Shown here: positions 17,448 through 28,040 of the stretch, one piece after another | How the letters are laid out: every line of letters starts with the position of its first letter | Position numbering within the stretch: the first letter of the stretch is position 1 | Source of the DNA: Thalassobaculum litoreum DSM 18839 | GTDB lineage: Bacteria > Pseudomonadota > Alphaproteobacteria > Thalassobaculales > Thalassobaculaceae | Assembly (NCBI RefSeq): GCF_900102465.1 | Contig: NZ_FNBW01000018.1 | Span: 1-64,000 of the forward strand | Reading direction: 5' to 3' | DNA: 64,000 bases | Made by a program: the position numbers and the translations under genes | Notes under the pieces: generated by a model | Told to the model about the DNA's origin: nothing | What the model saw: the letters and a program-made list of their open reading frames with translations, nothing else | The model's database searches: none

Positions 17448-20400
17448 GCACGCCGGAGCCGACACCGCCGTCCGACGCGAACGACCTGCCGGCGCTCAGC
17501 GTCCGCCGGCCGCTCCTCGCCCTGGTCCTGAACCTGCTGATCGCGCTCGCCGGTCTGGCCGCCATTCTGGCGGTGGAGGTCCGCGAGTTGCCGAATGTCG
17601 ACCGGCCCATCGTCAGCGTGCGCGGCATTCTCCAGGGCGCCTCGCCGGAGACGATGGACCGGGAGGTCACCAGCATCGTCGAGGGCGCGGTCGCCCGGGT
17701 GAACGGGGTCCGCGAGATCCAGTCCTCCAGCGAAGAGAACAATTTCCGCATGCGCGTGGAGTTCGACCCGAGCGCCGATCTCGACCTCGCCGCGGCCGAT
17801 GTGCGCGAGGCGGTCAGCCGGGTTCAGCGCGAGCTGCCGGACAATGTGGAGCAACTCGCCGTCGTGAAGGCCGACGCCGACGCCTCCCCGATCCTGCGGC
17901 TGGCGGTGCAGGGAGACGGCCTGCGCGACGAGGATCTCGCCCGCATCGTCGAGAACGACATCATTCCGGAACTGATCTCGGTCGACGGCGTGGCCGACGT
18001 GACCCTGTTCGGCGACCGCGAGCGTCAGCTCCGCGTGGTCCTCGACCCGCTGCGCCTGAGTTCCTATCAGCTGTCGGCCAGCGACGTGATCGACGTGCTG
18101 GAGAACGCGCCGTTCGACATCCCCGCCGGCAGCTTCGGCTCCCAGGACCAGGAACTGCTCGTGCGGGCCGACGCCACCGTGGAAAGCGCAAGCGAGGTCG
18201 AGGCGATCGTCATCCGCGACAACATCCGCATCGGCGACGTCGCCCAGGTCTTTTTCGGGCCGGAGGACGCCGAGAGCTATGTCCGGGTGAACGGCGCCCA
18301 AGTGGTCGGCCTCGGCATCGTGCGTCAGGCCCAGTCCAACACCATCGAGATCTCCAAGCGGGTCCACGAGACCGTCGCCGACCTGAACAGCCGCTTCGAG
18401 CGTGTCAGCGTCAGCGTGACCTCCGACGACGCCGAATTCATCGAAGGCTCCGTGAACGAGGTTCTCTACACCCTGTTCCTGGCGGTGCTCATCGTCATCG
18501 GGACGCTGTGGATCTTCCTCGGATCGCCCGCCGCCACGCTGATCCCCTGCGTGTCGATCCCGATCGCGCTGATCGGCTCGGTGGCGGCGATCTGGCTGCT
18601 CGGCTTCTCGATCAACATCCTCACCCTGCTCGCCCTGGTGCTGGCGACCGGCCTGATCGTGGACGACAGCATCGTGGTGCTGGAGAACATCCAGCGCCGG
18701 CGCGGCCAGTCCCTCGGCGCCCGGGCCGCCGCCGTGCTCGGGTCCCGTCAGGTCTTCTTCGCGGTGATCGCCACCTCCGCCACCCTGGTCTCCGTCTTCG
18801 TGCCGATCTCGTTCCTGCCGAGCACCGCCGGACGGCTGTTCCGCGAGTTCGGCTTCGTGCTGGCGATTGCGGTGGTGATCTCCTCCTTCGTCGCGCTCAC
18901 CCTGGTGCCGGCCCTGGCCGCCCGCCTCGGCACCGACAGGCCCAGCCGTTTCGGCGTTCGCCAGGCCCTGGGCCGGTTGGGGCGGCGTCTCGCCGAACTC
19001 TACGCCGTCACGCTGCGGGGCGCGCTGGCCGTGCCCCTGGTCGTCGTCGCCGTCGCCCTGGTCGCGGCGGCCGGATCGTGGCTCGCCTTCGAGCGCCTCG
19101 ACCGGGAACTGCTGCCGACCGAGGATCGCGGCAACATCTTCGTGTTCGGCACCGGCCCGGACGGGGTCGGCCTGTCCTACAGCGACCGCCAGTCCGCCCA
19201 CATGGAAGCGGTTCTGCAGCCCTACCTGGACAGCGGCGAGATCGAGTCCCTGTTCACGATCGTCGGCCGCTACGACCTGAACCGGGTCTATATCTCCGCG
19301 CCGCTGGCGCCGTGGCACCTGCGCGAGCGGTCCCAGCAGGAGATCATGGACGAGATCCGGCCGAAGATGAACGCGATCCCCGGCATGCGGATCCGTGTCT
19401 ACGGCTCCAACAGCCTGGACCTGCGCAGCAACGCCGGCGGCATGGAGGTCGCGCTGATCGGCAACGACTATCTGGATCTCTATGAAGCCGCCAAGCGGAT
19501 GTCGGCGGAGATCGAGCAGCGGCTGCCCTATCTCTCCGATATCCGCATCTCCTACCAGCCGAGCCAGCCGCAGCTTTCGGTACGCATCGACCGGCGCCGC
19601 GCCTCCGATCTCGGCATCCCGCTGGACGACCTGGCCGACACCCTGCGGGTAATGATCGACGGCCTGGACGTGGCCGATCTGAACGTCCGCGACGAGTCCA
19701 TTCCCATCATCCTGGAAGCGCGCGGCGGCGCGATCGACGATCCCAGCGATCTGGTGAACCTGCATGTGCGAACCAGCCGCGGCACGCTGGTGCCCCTGTC
19801 CAGCCTGGTGACCCTGACCGAGGAGGGCGTGGCCAACGAGCTGGACCGGCACGTCCAGCGCCGGGCGGTGGAGATCGATGCCGATGTGAGCCCCAGCGTC
19901 ACCCTGAACCAGGCGGCGGTGGACATTCGGGACATCGCCGACGAGGTCCTGCCCGAGGATATCGACATGATCCTGCTGGGCGAGGCGGAGGCGCTGGCCG
20001 AGGCCGAACGCGAGGTGCTGATCACCTACGCCATCGCCGTCGTCGTGGTCTTCCTCGTGCTGGTCGCCCAGTTCGAGAGCGTCACCAGTGCGGCCATCGT
20101 CATGGTCACGGTCCCGTTCGGCATCGCCGCGGCGATCTACGCCCTGCTGCTGACCGGTACGTCCGTCAATGTCTACAGCCAGATCGGCCTGGTGATGATG
20201 ATCGGGCTGATGGCGAAGAACGGCATTCTGGTGGTCGAGTTCGCCGACCAGCTCCGCGACCGCGGCTTCTCCGTGCGCGAGGCGGTGGAACGGGCAGCCG
20301 TGGTCCGGCTGCGCCCGATCGTGATGACCATGGTCTCCACCGTGCTGGGCGGCCTTCCGCTGATCCTCAGCCACGGCCCCGGAGCGGAAGCGCGCATGGC

Positions 20401-20626
20401 GATCGGCTGGGTGGTGTTCGGCGGCCTCGGCCTCGCGGCGGTGTTCACCCTGTACCTGACGCCCGTGGTCTATCTCGCGCTCGCCCGCCTGTCGCCCGCC
20501 CGGGCCAGTGGCGCGGGCAAACTGGAGCAGGAGATGGCGCATGCCCGGACCGTTCCCGACGTGGCCGAGGGGGACGACGCCGCCTCCCAGACCACGACGA
20601 AGCCCCAGGGGGCGGGCGACGACTGA
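17444..20626 (+). CDS. RND efflux pump, inner-membrane permease
   Basis: The 1060-residue transporter is a full-length RND permease that exports substrates with proton influx. Topology shows an N-terminal membrane segment, a large periplasmic loop, a helix bundle and a second repeat of the same plan. The proton-relay Asp pair is in GLIVDDSIVVLENI, and GLMAKNGILVVEFAD is the matching segment of the second half. The C-terminus is a short polar tail. The type is closer to the HAE1/multidrug group than to metal CzcA pumps, but the substrate range is open. Confidence 0.93.
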   Translation: MSTPEPTPPSDANDLPALSVRRPLLALVLNLLIALAGLAAILAVEVRELPNVDRPIVSVRGILQGASPETMDREVTSIVEGAVARVNGVREIQSSSEENNFRMRVEFDPSADLDLAAADVREAVSRVQRELPDNVEQLAVVKADADASPILRLAVQGDGLRDEDLARIVENDIIPELISVDGVADVTLFGDRERQLRVVLDPLRLSSYQLSASDVIDVLENAPFDIPAGSFGSQDQELLVRADATVESASEVEAIVIRDNIRIGDVAQVFFGPEDAESYVRVNGAQVVGLGIVRQAQSNTIEISKRVHETVADLNSRFERVSVSVTSDDAEFIEGSVNEVLYTLFLAVLIVIGTLWIFLGSPAATLIPCVSIPIALIGSVAAIWLLGFSINILTLLALVLATGLIVDDSIVVLENIQRRRGQSLGARAAAVLGSRQVFFAVIATSATLVSVFVPISFLPSTAGRLFREFGFVLAIAVVISSFVALTLVPALAARLGTDRPSRFGVRQALGRLGRRLAELYAVTLRGALAVPLVVVAVALVAAAGSWLAFERLDRELLPTEDRGNIFVFGTGPDGVGLSYSDRQSAHMEAVLQPYLDSGEIESLFTIVGRYDLNRVYISAPLAPWHLRERSQQEIMDEIRPKMNAIPGMRIRVYGSNSLDLRSNAGGMEVALIGNDYLDLYEAAKRMSAEIEQRLPYLSDIRISYQPSQPQLSVRIDRRRASDLGIPLDDLADTLRVMIDGLDVADLNVRDESIPIILEARGGAIDDPSDLVNLHVRTSRGTLVPLSSLVTLTEEGVANELDRHVQRRAVEIDADVSPSVTLNQAAVDIRDIADEVLPEDIDMILLGEAEALAEAEREVLITYAIAVVVVFLVLVAQFESVTSAAIVMVTVPFGIAAAIYALLLTGTSVNVYSQIGLVMMIGLMAKNGILVVEFADQLRDRGFSVREAVERAAVVRLRPIVMTMVSTVLGGLPLILSHGPGAEARMAIGWVVFGGLGLAAVFTLYLTPVVYLALARLSPARASGAGKLEQEMAHARTVPDVAEGDDAASQTTTKPQGAGDD

Positions 20627-20714
20627 CCCGGCCGGCGGACGGCCGGTGCGCGACCCGGCTGTTTGGTGCTAGACACGGGTCCTCTGTCGTCCATGCCGCA
20701 CACCCGGGGCCCCC

Positions 20715-21962
20715 ATGACGCCATTCGACATCGCCGCGATCCTGGTCAGCCTTGCGGCGGCATGCGGGGTGCTGAACCACTTCGTGATCCGGTTGCCCTC
20801 GACCGTCGGCCTGGTGGTCATCGGACTGGCGGCATCGCTGATCCTGGTCGCTCTCAACGCGGTGATCCCCGGGTTCAGCATCGACGACGTGGTGCGCCGC
20901 CACATCCTCGAGATCGATTTCGCCGACGCCCTGTTGAAGGGCATGCTCGGTTTCCTGCTGTTCGCCGGCGCGCTGCATGTGGATTTCGAGTCCCTGCACG
21001 AGCAGAAATGGGCCGTCGCCCTGATGGCGACCCTGGGCGTGCTGATCTCCACCGCCCTGGTGGCCGCCGGGTTCCATCTGATCACCGGCGTGCCGATCCT
21101 GATCGCCTTCGTCTTCGGGGCGCTGATCTCGCCGACCGACCCGGTGGCGGTGCTGAGCCTGCTGAAGTCGATCAAGGTGCCCAAGTCGCTGGAGACCAAG
21201 ATCGCCGGCGAGAGCCTGTTCAACGACGGCGTGGCCTATGTGGTCTTCCTGATCGCCACCGCCATAGCCTTCCGCGAGGCGTCGGACAGCCCGATCACGG
21301 CGCTGGAGATGGCCGAACTCTTCGTGCTGGAGGCCGGCGGCGGCGCTGTGCTGGGCGGCGCGGCCGGATGGATCGTCTACCGGATCATGCGCCGGATGGA
21401 CGACTACGCCCTGGAGGTGCTGCTGACCCTGGCGCTGGTGATGGGCACCTATTCGCTGGCCCATGCCCTGCACATGAGCGGCCCGATCGCCGTCGTGGTC
21501 GCCGGCCTGCTGATCGGCCACAGCGGCGTGCGCTACGGCATGAGCGCCACGACGCGGGAGCATGTGGAAGCCTTCTGGCGGCTGATCGACGAGATCCTGA
21601 ACGCGGTGCTGTTCCTGCTGATCGGCCTGGAGGTGCTCACGGTCGCCTTCGACACCGTCTATCTGCTCTACGGCCTGGCCACGATCCCGCTGGTCCTGGT
21701 GGCCCGCGCCATCGCCGTGGGCGTGCCGATCTCGGCACTCAGGCTGCGCCGCGCCTTCACCCCGGGCGTGGTGCCGATCATGACCTGGGGCGGGCTGCGG
21801 GGCGCGATCTCCGTCGCCCTGGTCCTGTCCCTGCCGGACCATCCGGAGAAGCCGCTGCTGCTGACCGTCACCTATGTGGTGGTGATCTTCTCCATCGTCG
21901 TCCAGGGCCTGACCACCGGTAGGGTGGTGCGCCACTACATGCGGAAGAGCGGCGAGGCCTAA
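20715..21962 (+). CDS. Na+/H+ antiporter, CPA1 (NhaP-type)
   Basis: The 415-residue protein has about 12 membrane segments and the CPA1 fingerprints GALISPTDPVAVLSLLK (residues ~135-151) and GESLFNDGVAYVVF (residues ~165-178), whose Asp residues form the ion site. It exchanges sodium (or potassium) for protons across the inner membrane and supports pH and salt homeostasis. No cytoplasmic RCK or CBS regulatory domain follows. Its last four bases overlap the end of the convergent pncA gene. Confidence 0.92.
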   Translation: MTPFDIAAILVSLAAACGVLNHFVIRLPSTVGLVVIGLAASLILVALNAVIPGFSIDDVVRRHILEIDFADALLKGMLGFLLFAGALHVDFESLHEQKWAVALMATLGVLISTALVAAGFHLITGVPILIAFVFGALISPTDPVAVLSLLKSIKVPKSLETKIAGESLFNDGVAYVVFLIATAIAFREASDSPITALEMAELFVLEAGGGAVLGGAAGWIVYRIMRRMDDYALEVLLTLALVMGTYSLAHALHMSGPIAVVVAGLLIGHSGVRYGMSATTREHVEAFWRLIDEILNAVLFLLIGLEVLTVAFDTVYLLYGLATIPLVLVARAIAVGVPISALRLRRAFTPGVVPIMTWGGLRGAISVALVLSLPDHPEKPLLLTVTYVVVIFSIVVQGLTTGRVVRHYMRKSGEA

Positions 21963-22597
21963 CCCAGGACCGCCGAGCTCTCGGTGATCACCGCCCCGAC
22001 CTCGGCCATGCCGGCCATGGCCGCGTCGAGGGACCCGGCGAGATCGATCGCCCGGCAGGCATCGGTCAGGATCACCGCCTCGAACCCCGCCATGCGGGCG
22101 TCCAGCACGGACCAGGCGACGCAGAAATCGGTCGCCAGGCCGGCAAAGAACAGCCGCTGGATACCCCGCTCAAACAGGTATCCGCCCAGACCGGTCGGCG
22201 TACTCTGATCGTTCTCCAGGAAGGCGGAATAGCTGTCGATGTCGCGCCGGTAGCCTTTGCGGAGGATCAGCTCAGCCCGGTCGAGCGCCAGATCCTTGTG
22301 CAGCTCCGCGCCGGGCGTGCCCTGGACGCAGTGGTCCGGCCACAGGGTCTGGGTGCCGTAGGGCATCTCCACCGTGGTGAACGGCTCGCGCCCGGAATGT
22401 TGCGACGCGAAGGAGCTGTGGCCGGCCGGGTGCCAGTCCTGGGTGGCGACCACGTGGGGAAAGCGCTCGGCCAGCCGGTTCGCCACCGGCACCAGCAGGT
22501 CGCCCTCGGCCACCGCCAGGGCGCCGCCGGGCATGAAATCGTACTGCAGGTCGATCAGGACGAGACAGTCGGTCTCGCGCAGCGGCGTCGCGGTCAT
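21959..22597 (-). CDS. pncA: Nicotinamidase
   Basis: The 212-residue enzyme deamidates nicotinamide to nicotinate in the NAD salvage pathway. The catalytic triad is in place: Asp16 in LIDLQYDF, Lys114 in LRKGYRRD and Cys159 in ATDFCVAW. The metal site is formed by Asp54, His56 and His67 in TQDWHPAGHSSFASQHSG. Length and motifs match bacterial PncA rather than generic isochorismatase-like hydrolases. The gene stands alone on the minus strand. Confidence 0.93.
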   Translation of the reverse strand: MTATPLRETDCLVLIDLQYDFMPGGALAVAEGDLLVPVANRLAERFPHVVATQDWHPAGHSSFASQHSGREPFTTVEMPYGTQTLWPDHCVQGTPGAELHKDLALDRAELILRKGYRRDIDSYSAFLENDQSTPTGLGGYLFERGIQRLFFAGLATDFCVAWSVLDARMAGFEAVILTDACRAIDLAGSLDAAMAGMAEVGAVITESSAVLG

Positions 22598-22665
22598 AAA
22601 TACCTCCGGTCAACGCGAGCGAGGATAGCGCGGCAGGCGCCGCCCCGTCGATGCACCGACCTGTC

Positions 22666-23730
22666 TCACTCCGCGCGGAAAGCGCCGCGGGTGCGGTTGG
22701 CGAAGGCGACCAGCGACAGCATCACCGGCACCTCGACCAGCACGCCCACCACCGTGGCCAGTGCCGCCCCCGACTCCAGCCCGAACAGGCTGATCGCCAC
22801 GGCGACCGCCAGCTCGAAGAAGTTGGAGGTGCCGATCAGCGCGCAGGGGGCGGCGATGGAGAACGGCACCCGCCAGGCCCAGGCCGCGGCATAGGCGATC
22901 GCGAAGATGCCGTAGGACTGGATCAGCAGCGGAGCGGCGATCATGGCGATCACCAGCGGGCGCTCCAGAATGACCTGTCCCTGGAAACCGAACAGCAGCA
23001 CCACCGTCGCCAGCAGGCCGAGAACGGACACCGGCTTGATCGCCCCGGTGAAGCGCGCGACCGCCGCCTCGCCGCCGCCGCGCGCCGTCAGACGCCAACG
23101 GGTAATCGCGCCTGCCACCAGCGGAATCACCACGTAGAGACCGACCGACAGCAGCAGCGTCTCCCACGGCACGGCGATGTCGGTGACCCCGAGCAGCAGG
23201 GCCACGATCGGCGCGAAGGCGAAGACCATGATCACGTCGTTCACCGACACCTGCACCAGGGTATAGTTCGGATCCCCCCGGGTGAGCTGCGACCACACGA
23301 ACACCATCGCGGTACAGGGAGCGGCCCCCAGCAGGATCAACCCGGCGATATACTGCTGGGCGTCGGCCGGCGCGATCAGATCGGCGAACAGGACCTCGAA
23401 GAACAGCACCCCCAGCCCGGCCATGGTGAAGGGTTTCACCAGCCAGTTGACCAGGATGGTGATCGCCAGCCCCTTCGGCTTGTCGGCGACATGGCCGAGG
23501 CTGGCGAAGTCGATGTTCACCATCATCGGATAGACCATCGCCCAGATCAGCACGGCGACGATCAGATTGACCCGGGCGACCTCGACGGCCGCCAGCGCCT
23601 CGAACACCCCGGGCACGGTCGAGCCGAGCGCGACCCCGGCGGCGATGCACAGGGCCACCCAGACGGACAGCCACTTCTCGAAGAACCCGATCCCGGCCGG
23701 AGGTGCCGGCTGGGCGATACCTTGCGTCAT
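22666..23730 (-). CDS. acr3: Arsenite efflux transporter, ACR3 family
   Basis: The 354-residue protein has ten predicted membrane segments and exports arsenite. The ACR3 hallmark [15 protein letters not shown] contains the essential membrane-embedded Cys. YPMMVNIDF and [14 protein letters not shown] are further family segments. Length and motifs exclude the unrelated ArsB family. It is the last gene of an arsR-arsC-acr3 operon, 24 bases after arsC. Confidence 0.95.
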   Translation of the reverse strand: MTQGIAQPAPPAGIGFFEKWLSVWVALCIAAGVALGSTVPGVFEALAAVEVARVNLIVAVLIWAMVYPMMVNIDFASLGHVADKPKGLAITILVNWLVKPFTMAGLGVLFFEVLFADLIAPADAQQYIAGLILLGAAPCTAMVFVWSQLTRGDPNYTLVQVSVNDVIMVFAFAPIVALLLGVTDIAVPWETLLLSVGLYVVIPLVAGAITRWRLTARGGGEAAVARFTGAIKPVSVLGLLATVVLLFGFQGQVILERPLVIAMIAAPLLIQSYGIFAIAYAAAWAWRVPFSIAAPCALIGTSNFFELAVAVAISLFGLESGAALATVVGVLVEVPVMLSLVAFANRTRGAFRAE

Positions 23731-23754
23731 TTTAATTCCATCAGTCAGGTGACT

Positions 23755-24267
23755 TTACGCGGCGCTGGACGGTGTGCGCCCCAGTTCCGCAAGACGCTGT
23801 TTCAGCGCGAGATTGTCGATCGCGTTGAGCGGCAGGTTGACGAAGACCGAAATCCGATTGTTCAGCATACGATATGCTTCGGAGAACGCCAGGCGGCGCT
23901 CGGCTTCCGTGCCGGCCGCAGCCGCGGGATCCGGCACTCCCCAATGGGCCGTCATCGGCTGGCCGGGCCACACGGGACAGGTCTCTGCGGCGGCATCGTC
24001 GCAGACGGTGAAGACGAAGTGCATTTCCGGGGCATCAGGAACGGCGAACTCGCCCCAACTCTTCGAGCGCAGGCCGTCGACCGGGTGGTTCTGGCGCTTC
24101 AGCAGGTCCAGGGCGAAGGGATGCAGCTGCCCCTTAGGGTGGCTCCCGGCGCTGAAGGCGCGGAACCGGCCGAGGCCCTCACGTTGCAGAATTGCTTCCG
24201 CCAGAATGCTGCGCGCGGAATTGCCCGTGCACAGGAACAGGACATTGTAGGTCTTCTCGTCGGTCAT
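23755..24267 (-). CDS. arsC: Arsenate reductase, low-molecular-weight phosphatase type
   Basis: The 170-residue protein reduces arsenate to arsenite so that Acr3 can export it. The phosphatase loop CTGNSAR starts at Cys13. The redox Cys pair is in FTVCDDAAAETCPVWPG, as in thioredoxin-linked ArsC enzymes. The sequence is longer than the 130-residue S. aureus type and resembles the proteobacterial group with a C-terminal helical tail. I chose ATG 24267; another in-frame ATG lies at 24279. It follows arsR after 25 bases. Confidence 0.93.
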   Translation of the reverse strand: MTDEKTYNVLFLCTGNSARSILAEAILQREGLGRFRAFSAGSHPKGQLHPFALDLLKRQNHPVDGLRSKSWGEFAVPDAPEMHFVFTVCDDAAAETCPVWPGQPMTAHWGVPDPAAAAGTEAERRLAFSEAYRMLNNRISVFVNLPLNAIDNLALKQRLAELGRTPSSAA

Positions 24268-24292
24268 GACCCCCGCCATAGATCGCCCGGGG

Positions 24293-24679
24293 TCACTCGG
24301 CAGCGGTGTCCCCGGTCAGTTTACCCTCGGCCGCCTGCGCCGCGCCCCGCCCACCGCCGGACGCCCCGGCCACGTGAAGCCCGCACAGCTCCGGATGGCC
24401 GGCGCAGCACTCTTCGGTCAGGAACGTCAGTAACCGATGCACGCCATCGGTATCGACGGCATAGAAGATGTTCCGTCGGACCCGCCACGACCGCAGCAAT
24501 CCGGCCCTCTCCATCTGGGCGACATGGAAGGAGACGTTCGACGGCGCCAGTCCCGCGGCGACGGCGATGTCCCCCGCTGACATGCCCGACGGCCCGGCGC
24601 GCATGAGCGACCGGAATATCGTCAACCTGTTCTCATGCGCCAAAGCGGCGAAGGCGCCGATTGCCTGTTCCTCGACCAT
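24293..24679 (-). CDS. arsR: ArsR-family arsenite-responsive repressor
   Basis: The 128-residue winged-helix repressor has the recognition region GLAPSNVSFHVAQMERAGLL at about 43-62. A Cys cluster lies in the C-terminal part (Cys91, Cys92, Cys99 in ECCAGHPELC). This placement of the metal-binding Cys residues, after the DNA-binding domain, differs from the helix-3 site of the plasmid R773 ArsR and matches the atypical chromosomal arsenite sensors of proteobacteria. It heads the ars operon and faces an upstream palindromic operator. Confidence 0.92.
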   Translation of the reverse strand: MVEEQAIGAFAALAHENRLTIFRSLMRAGPSGMSAGDIAVAAGLAPSNVSFHVAQMERAGLLRSWRVRRNIFYAVDTDGVHRLLTFLTEECCAGHPELCGLHVAGASGGGRGAAQAAEGKLTGDTAAE

Positions 24680-24687
24680 ACTTATCT

Positions 24688-24703
24688 TTCAATTATCATT
24701 GAA
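24688..24703 (-). promoter_or_regulatory. Probable ArsR operator of the ars operon
   Basis: TTCAATGATAATTGAA on the minus strand is a perfect inverted repeat (TTCAAT / ATTGAA, four-base spacer) starting nine bases upstream of the arsR start codon. Similar ATTGAA-type dyads bind ArsR proteins elsewhere. The central GATAAT could double as the -10 box, so binding would block transcription. Confidence 0.75.
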
Positions 24704-24805
24704 GTATTACGAGCACATGACGCGCAGAAAATTTCGAGGGCGCAGAAAATTGTGGGCTCAGAACACTCGAGAGCGCGGGGAATTCGAAGGCGGAGGTCGC
24801 GCCGC

Positions 24806-25150
24806 TCACCGGTCATCCTCTTCGGTGTCGGAGGAGCCGAGAAGCAGCAATGTCAGATCGTCGCTCTGACGAATGACGTCCTGCAGATCGTCCCAGGAGG
24901 ACTCGATGCGGCACCGGCACTCATCCCCGACCCGCTCCCGCACGACGATCTCGAACCAGCTGTCCGTTTTGGCGAGCTTCACCCGGTACCGGTGCTCGGG
25001 CACAAGAGCCGCGGGCGTGGCGAGCCGGATCCCGTCCACGGAAAGGTTAAGTACCCGGGCCGCGGTATCGAGATCCTGGCCGCCGATCGTGGCGACGGTT
25101 GCAAACGTGTCCGTCTTGCGACGTTCGAAATTTCGGCGTTCCTTGCTCAT
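24806..25150 (-). CDS. PilZ domain protein (cluster, last gene)
   Basis: The 114-residue protein is essentially a single PilZ domain. The ligand motifs for cyclic di-GMP are recognisable: an Arg-rich N-terminus (RRNFERRKT) and the NLSVDGIRL stretch matching D/N-x-S-x-x-G. ATG 25150 begins just before the Arg motif, as is usual for this family; the longer open frame is not conserved sequence. It follows the hybrid kinase gene by 76 bases and ends the minus-strand cluster at 24806-29828. A role as c-di-GMP effector for the kinase system is plausible but inferred. Confidence 0.75.
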   Translation of the reverse strand: MSKERRNFERRKTDTFATVATIGGQDLDTAARVLNLSVDGIRLATPAALVPEHRYRVKLAKTDSWFEIVVRERVGDECRCRIESSWDDLQDVIRQSDDLTLLLLGSSDTEEDDR

Positions 25151-25226
25151 CGCAAATCCATTGCACCAGAGTGACTGTCCAGATAGCCGACCGGAGCGGG
25201 ATTCACCAGACGCCCGGTCGGCACGA

Positions 25227-28004
25227 CTACGAGATGCGGTCGCTGCTCTCATGAAGTCGATGCGCCAAGCCCAAGACCTCATCATAAGTATGGATAATAA
25301 GATCGACCAGCGTTTTCAGTTCGGGCTGGCCCAGCGCCATCCCCGAGGTCAGTGTCCGCTCGACCGCCAGGGCGGTCTCCGCGAGCCTCTGCGCGCCGAA
25401 GTTCAGGCACATCCCCCTCAGCGTGTGGGCCAGCGTGGCCATGCCGGCCAGATCGCCCGTCTCCTGCATCTCCACCAGCTTCGGCCGGGCCTCATCGAGA
25501 CCGTCGGCGAATTTGGTCAGCATCGCCGCCACCGTGGTCCGATCCAACGCCTGGGTGAGCGCGTCGATACGGTCCGGCTCTATCAGGGCGGCGGAAGACG
25601 TCTCCGGCTCTGAAGGCACGGCGGTGGCCTCGCCGCCGACCAGGTGCCCGAGAAGGACGTCCAGTTCCTCGAAATCGACCGGCTTGGCGAGATACCCGTC
25701 GAAGCCGAGCCCGAGAAAATGTTCGCGGTGCGATTCACCGGCATGGGCGGTCAGCGCGACCATCGCCGGCCTCGGGCCATGGTCCGCGCGGATCCGGCGG
25801 GCGGCCTCCTCGCCGTCCATCTCCGGCATCTCGATGTCCATGAGGATCACGTCGAAGGTCTCGCGCCGCACCGCGTCCACCGCCTCGACCCCGTTCTCGG
25901 CGAGCGAGACCGTATGTCCGAGCCGGGTCAGGGCGGTCTGCATCAGGATCCGGTTGATGTTGTTGTCCTCGGCCACCAGCACCCGCAGCGGATGATCGGT
26001 CATGCGCGTCTCCTCGGCCTGCGGGTCGGTCGGCAGACGCGTTGCGTCGCCGGCCAGCGCCGACATCAGATCCAGCGGCTGGATCGGCTTGCGCATGACG
26101 CGGTCGAACAGGTCGAAGCCGTCGCGACCCTCGTTGAAGCCGATATCGGCGGACGAGGCCAGGATCAAACGGGTCCCGTCCAGCGCAGGGTCACTGCGCA
26201 CGCGCTGCGCCAGGTCCAGTCCGGTCAGTTCCGGCATCTTGTGATCCAGAATGGCCACATCGAACGCCCTGCCCTCCCGTTCGGCATCTCGCAGGAGAGA
26301 GACGGCCCGCCGCGGGTCGTCCAGTCCCACGCTTTCCATACCCCACAATGCCACCTGCCGGCGGAAGATGTCGACGTTCACGGCGGTATCGTCGACGATC
26401 AGACACCGCTTGCCGCGCAGCCGGTCGATCACGGAGCCGCGCGGGGTCTGGTCCGCCGCGACGGCAAGCGGCAGGTCCACACGGAACCGGCTGCCCAAGC
26501 CCGTGACGGACTCGGCCGTGATCGTCCCTCCCATGATCTGAGCCAGCCGCTCACTGATCGCCAGACCGAGACCGGTCCCGCCGTAGCGCCGCGAAATACT
26601 CTCATCGGCCTGGGAGAATTCCTTGAACAGCGTATGGAGCCGGTCGACGGGAATTCCGATGCCGGTGTCGCGAACCTCGAACCGAACCCCATCGCCGTCG
26701 ACGCCGGTGACGCTAAGGGTAACGCCACCCGTTTCGGTGAACTTCACCGCATTGCCGACCAGGTTCATCAGGATCTGGCGCACCCGGCTGGGGTCGCCGA
26801 GACGCCGCATCGGCACGGACGTGTCGATATAGGACACCACCTCCAGGCCCTTCGCCGCCGCCTGCGGGTAGAAGAGGTCGGTCACGCTGGCGACCAGGTC
26901 GTTCAGTTCGAAGGACGCGTGCTCGAGCTCCAGCTTGTCGAACTCGATCTTCGAGAAGTCGAGAATGTCATTCAGGATGACCAGCAGGTTGTCCGCGGAC
27001 TGCTTGGCCAGGGACACCATCGAGCGCTGCTCGTCGGCGAGCTCGGATTTCAGCACGAGCCCGAGCATGCCGATCAGCCCGTTCATCGGCGTGCGGATCT
27101 CGTGGCTCATCATCGCCAGGAACCGGGACTTGCCCTCGTTCGCCCGTTCCGCCTGCTCCTTGGCGCGGGTGACCTCCGTCACATCGCTGAGCGACATCAT
27201 CACCCGATCCGACGCGCTGGAGAGTCCCACCTGGTAGATCGGGCCGTCTTCCGCCGCGCCGGTGTCGCCCCGGACCCGAAGACGCTCCATCTCTCCCGTG
27301 GTCAGCACCCGAAGGCACGCGTTGAACACCTGCTCGCTCACCACGGGCGAGGCCTCGCCCAGGTGCCGGCCGTCGAGTGAGTCCGAGGTCCCGAAGATCT
27401 CCTGGACGCGCCGGTTGGCCACCGCGATGACGAAATCCGTCACCCGACCGCCTTCATCCTGTGCCGGGCGCAGCAGCAGCAATCCCTCCGAACTGGACTC
27501 CATCAGCGCGTCGAAGGCGTCGGTCTTGTTGTCCGCCGGCGTGTTGTAGCAGACCAGCAGGGTGCTGCCCTCGTGGTCCACCGGCAGGATCAACCGTTCC
27601 CACAACAAGACGGCGCGGGCATGGCTCGCCCGGTGCAGGGTGTAGAGGGGCTGCCGGCTGGCCAGGGTCTGGCGGTACTTCTCCTCGAAAAACCGGCCGA
27701 CATCGCTGTCGAAATCGGCGGTGGAGCGGCCGGTCATATCGAAGCCTGCGGCCCGCGCGATGCTCACGCCGTAATGCCGGTAGCGGTAGCCGACATCCTC
27801 CGGTGCCAGGACCATGAGGTGGGACGCCAAAAGCGGCCGCATCTCCGGCTGGAAGGAGGCGTAGGGAGGCAGCCGGTCGGGGGACGCCAGATCGGACCAT
27901 TCGCGGTACAGGCCCCGTATCGTCCGGTTCTCGACCAGTCGGTCGATAGCGTCCCGAATCTCGGTATGAAATACCAATGCGATACTCCTATCGCCCCTGA
28001 TCAC
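25227..28004 (-). CDS. Hybrid sensor histidine kinase with two receivers and Hpt
   Basis: In 925 residues the domains are: a PAS_5-like region (10-155), a second PAS (160-275), HisKA with His301 in [12 protein letters not shown], the ATPase (N box [10 protein letters not shown] boxes DTGIGIP and [10 protein letters not shown]), receiver 1 (phospho-Asp587 in ILDHKMP), receiver 2 (Asp723 in [11 protein letters not shown]), and a C-terminal Hpt with His860 in LAHTLRGMC. This is a complete phosphorelay in one chain with no membrane segment, so it senses cytoplasmic signals. The frame opens with GTG 28004. A TTG at 27977 with AGGAG seven bases upstream may be the true start. No separate output regulator is adjacent. 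Confidence 0.92.
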   Translation of the reverse strand: MIRGDRSIALVFHTEIRDAIDRLVENRTIRGLYREWSDLASPDRLPPYASFQPEMRPLLASHLMVLAPEDVGYRYRHYGVSIARAAGFDMTGRSTADFDSDVGRFFEEKYRQTLASRQPLYTLHRASHARAVLLWERLILPVDHEGSTLLVCYNTPADNKTDAFDALMESSSEGLLLLRPAQDEGGRVTDFVIAVANRRVQEIFGTSDSLDGRHLGEASPVVSEQVFNACLRVLTTGEMERLRVRGDTGAAEDGPIYQVGLSSASDRVMMSLSDVTEVTRAKEQAERANEGKSRFLAMMSHEIRTPMNGLIGMLGLVLKSELADEQRSMVSLAKQSADNLLVILNDILDFSKIEFDKLELEHASFELNDLVASVTDLFYPQAAAKGLEVVSYIDTSVPMRRLGDPSRVRQILMNLVGNAVKFTETGGVTLSVTGVDGDGVRFEVRDTGIGIPVDRLHTLFKEFSQADESISRRYGGTGLGLAISERLAQIMGGTITAESVTGLGSRFRVDLPLAVAADQTPRGSVIDRLRGKRCLIVDDTAVNVDIFRRQVALWGMESVGLDDPRRAVSLLRDAEREGRAFDVAILDHKMPELTGLDLAQRVRSDPALDGTRLILASSADIGFNEGRDGFDLFDRVMRKPIQPLDLMSALAGDATRLPTDPQAEETRMTDHPLRVLVAEDNNINRILMQTALTRLGHTVSLAENGVEAVDAVRRETFDVILMDIEMPEMDGEEAARRIRADHGPRPAMVALTAHAGESHREHFLGLGFDGYLAKPVDFEELDVLLGHLVGGEATAVPSEPETSSAALIEPDRIDALTQALDRTTVAAMLTKFADGLDEARPKLVEMQETGDLAGMATLAHTLRGMCLNFGAQRLAETALAVERTLTSGMALGQPELKTLVDLIIHTYDEVLGLAHRLHESSDRIS

Positions 28005-28040
28005 CGTAGCCGCGGACGGCGTTCTACGGAAGGTGGGCCG

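Noticed and set aside
17285-20542. Long minus-strand frame opposite the RND permease
   Set aside because: The translation is His/Asp/Gln-rich, typical of antisense of GC-rich genes. The plus-strand permease is unmistakable.
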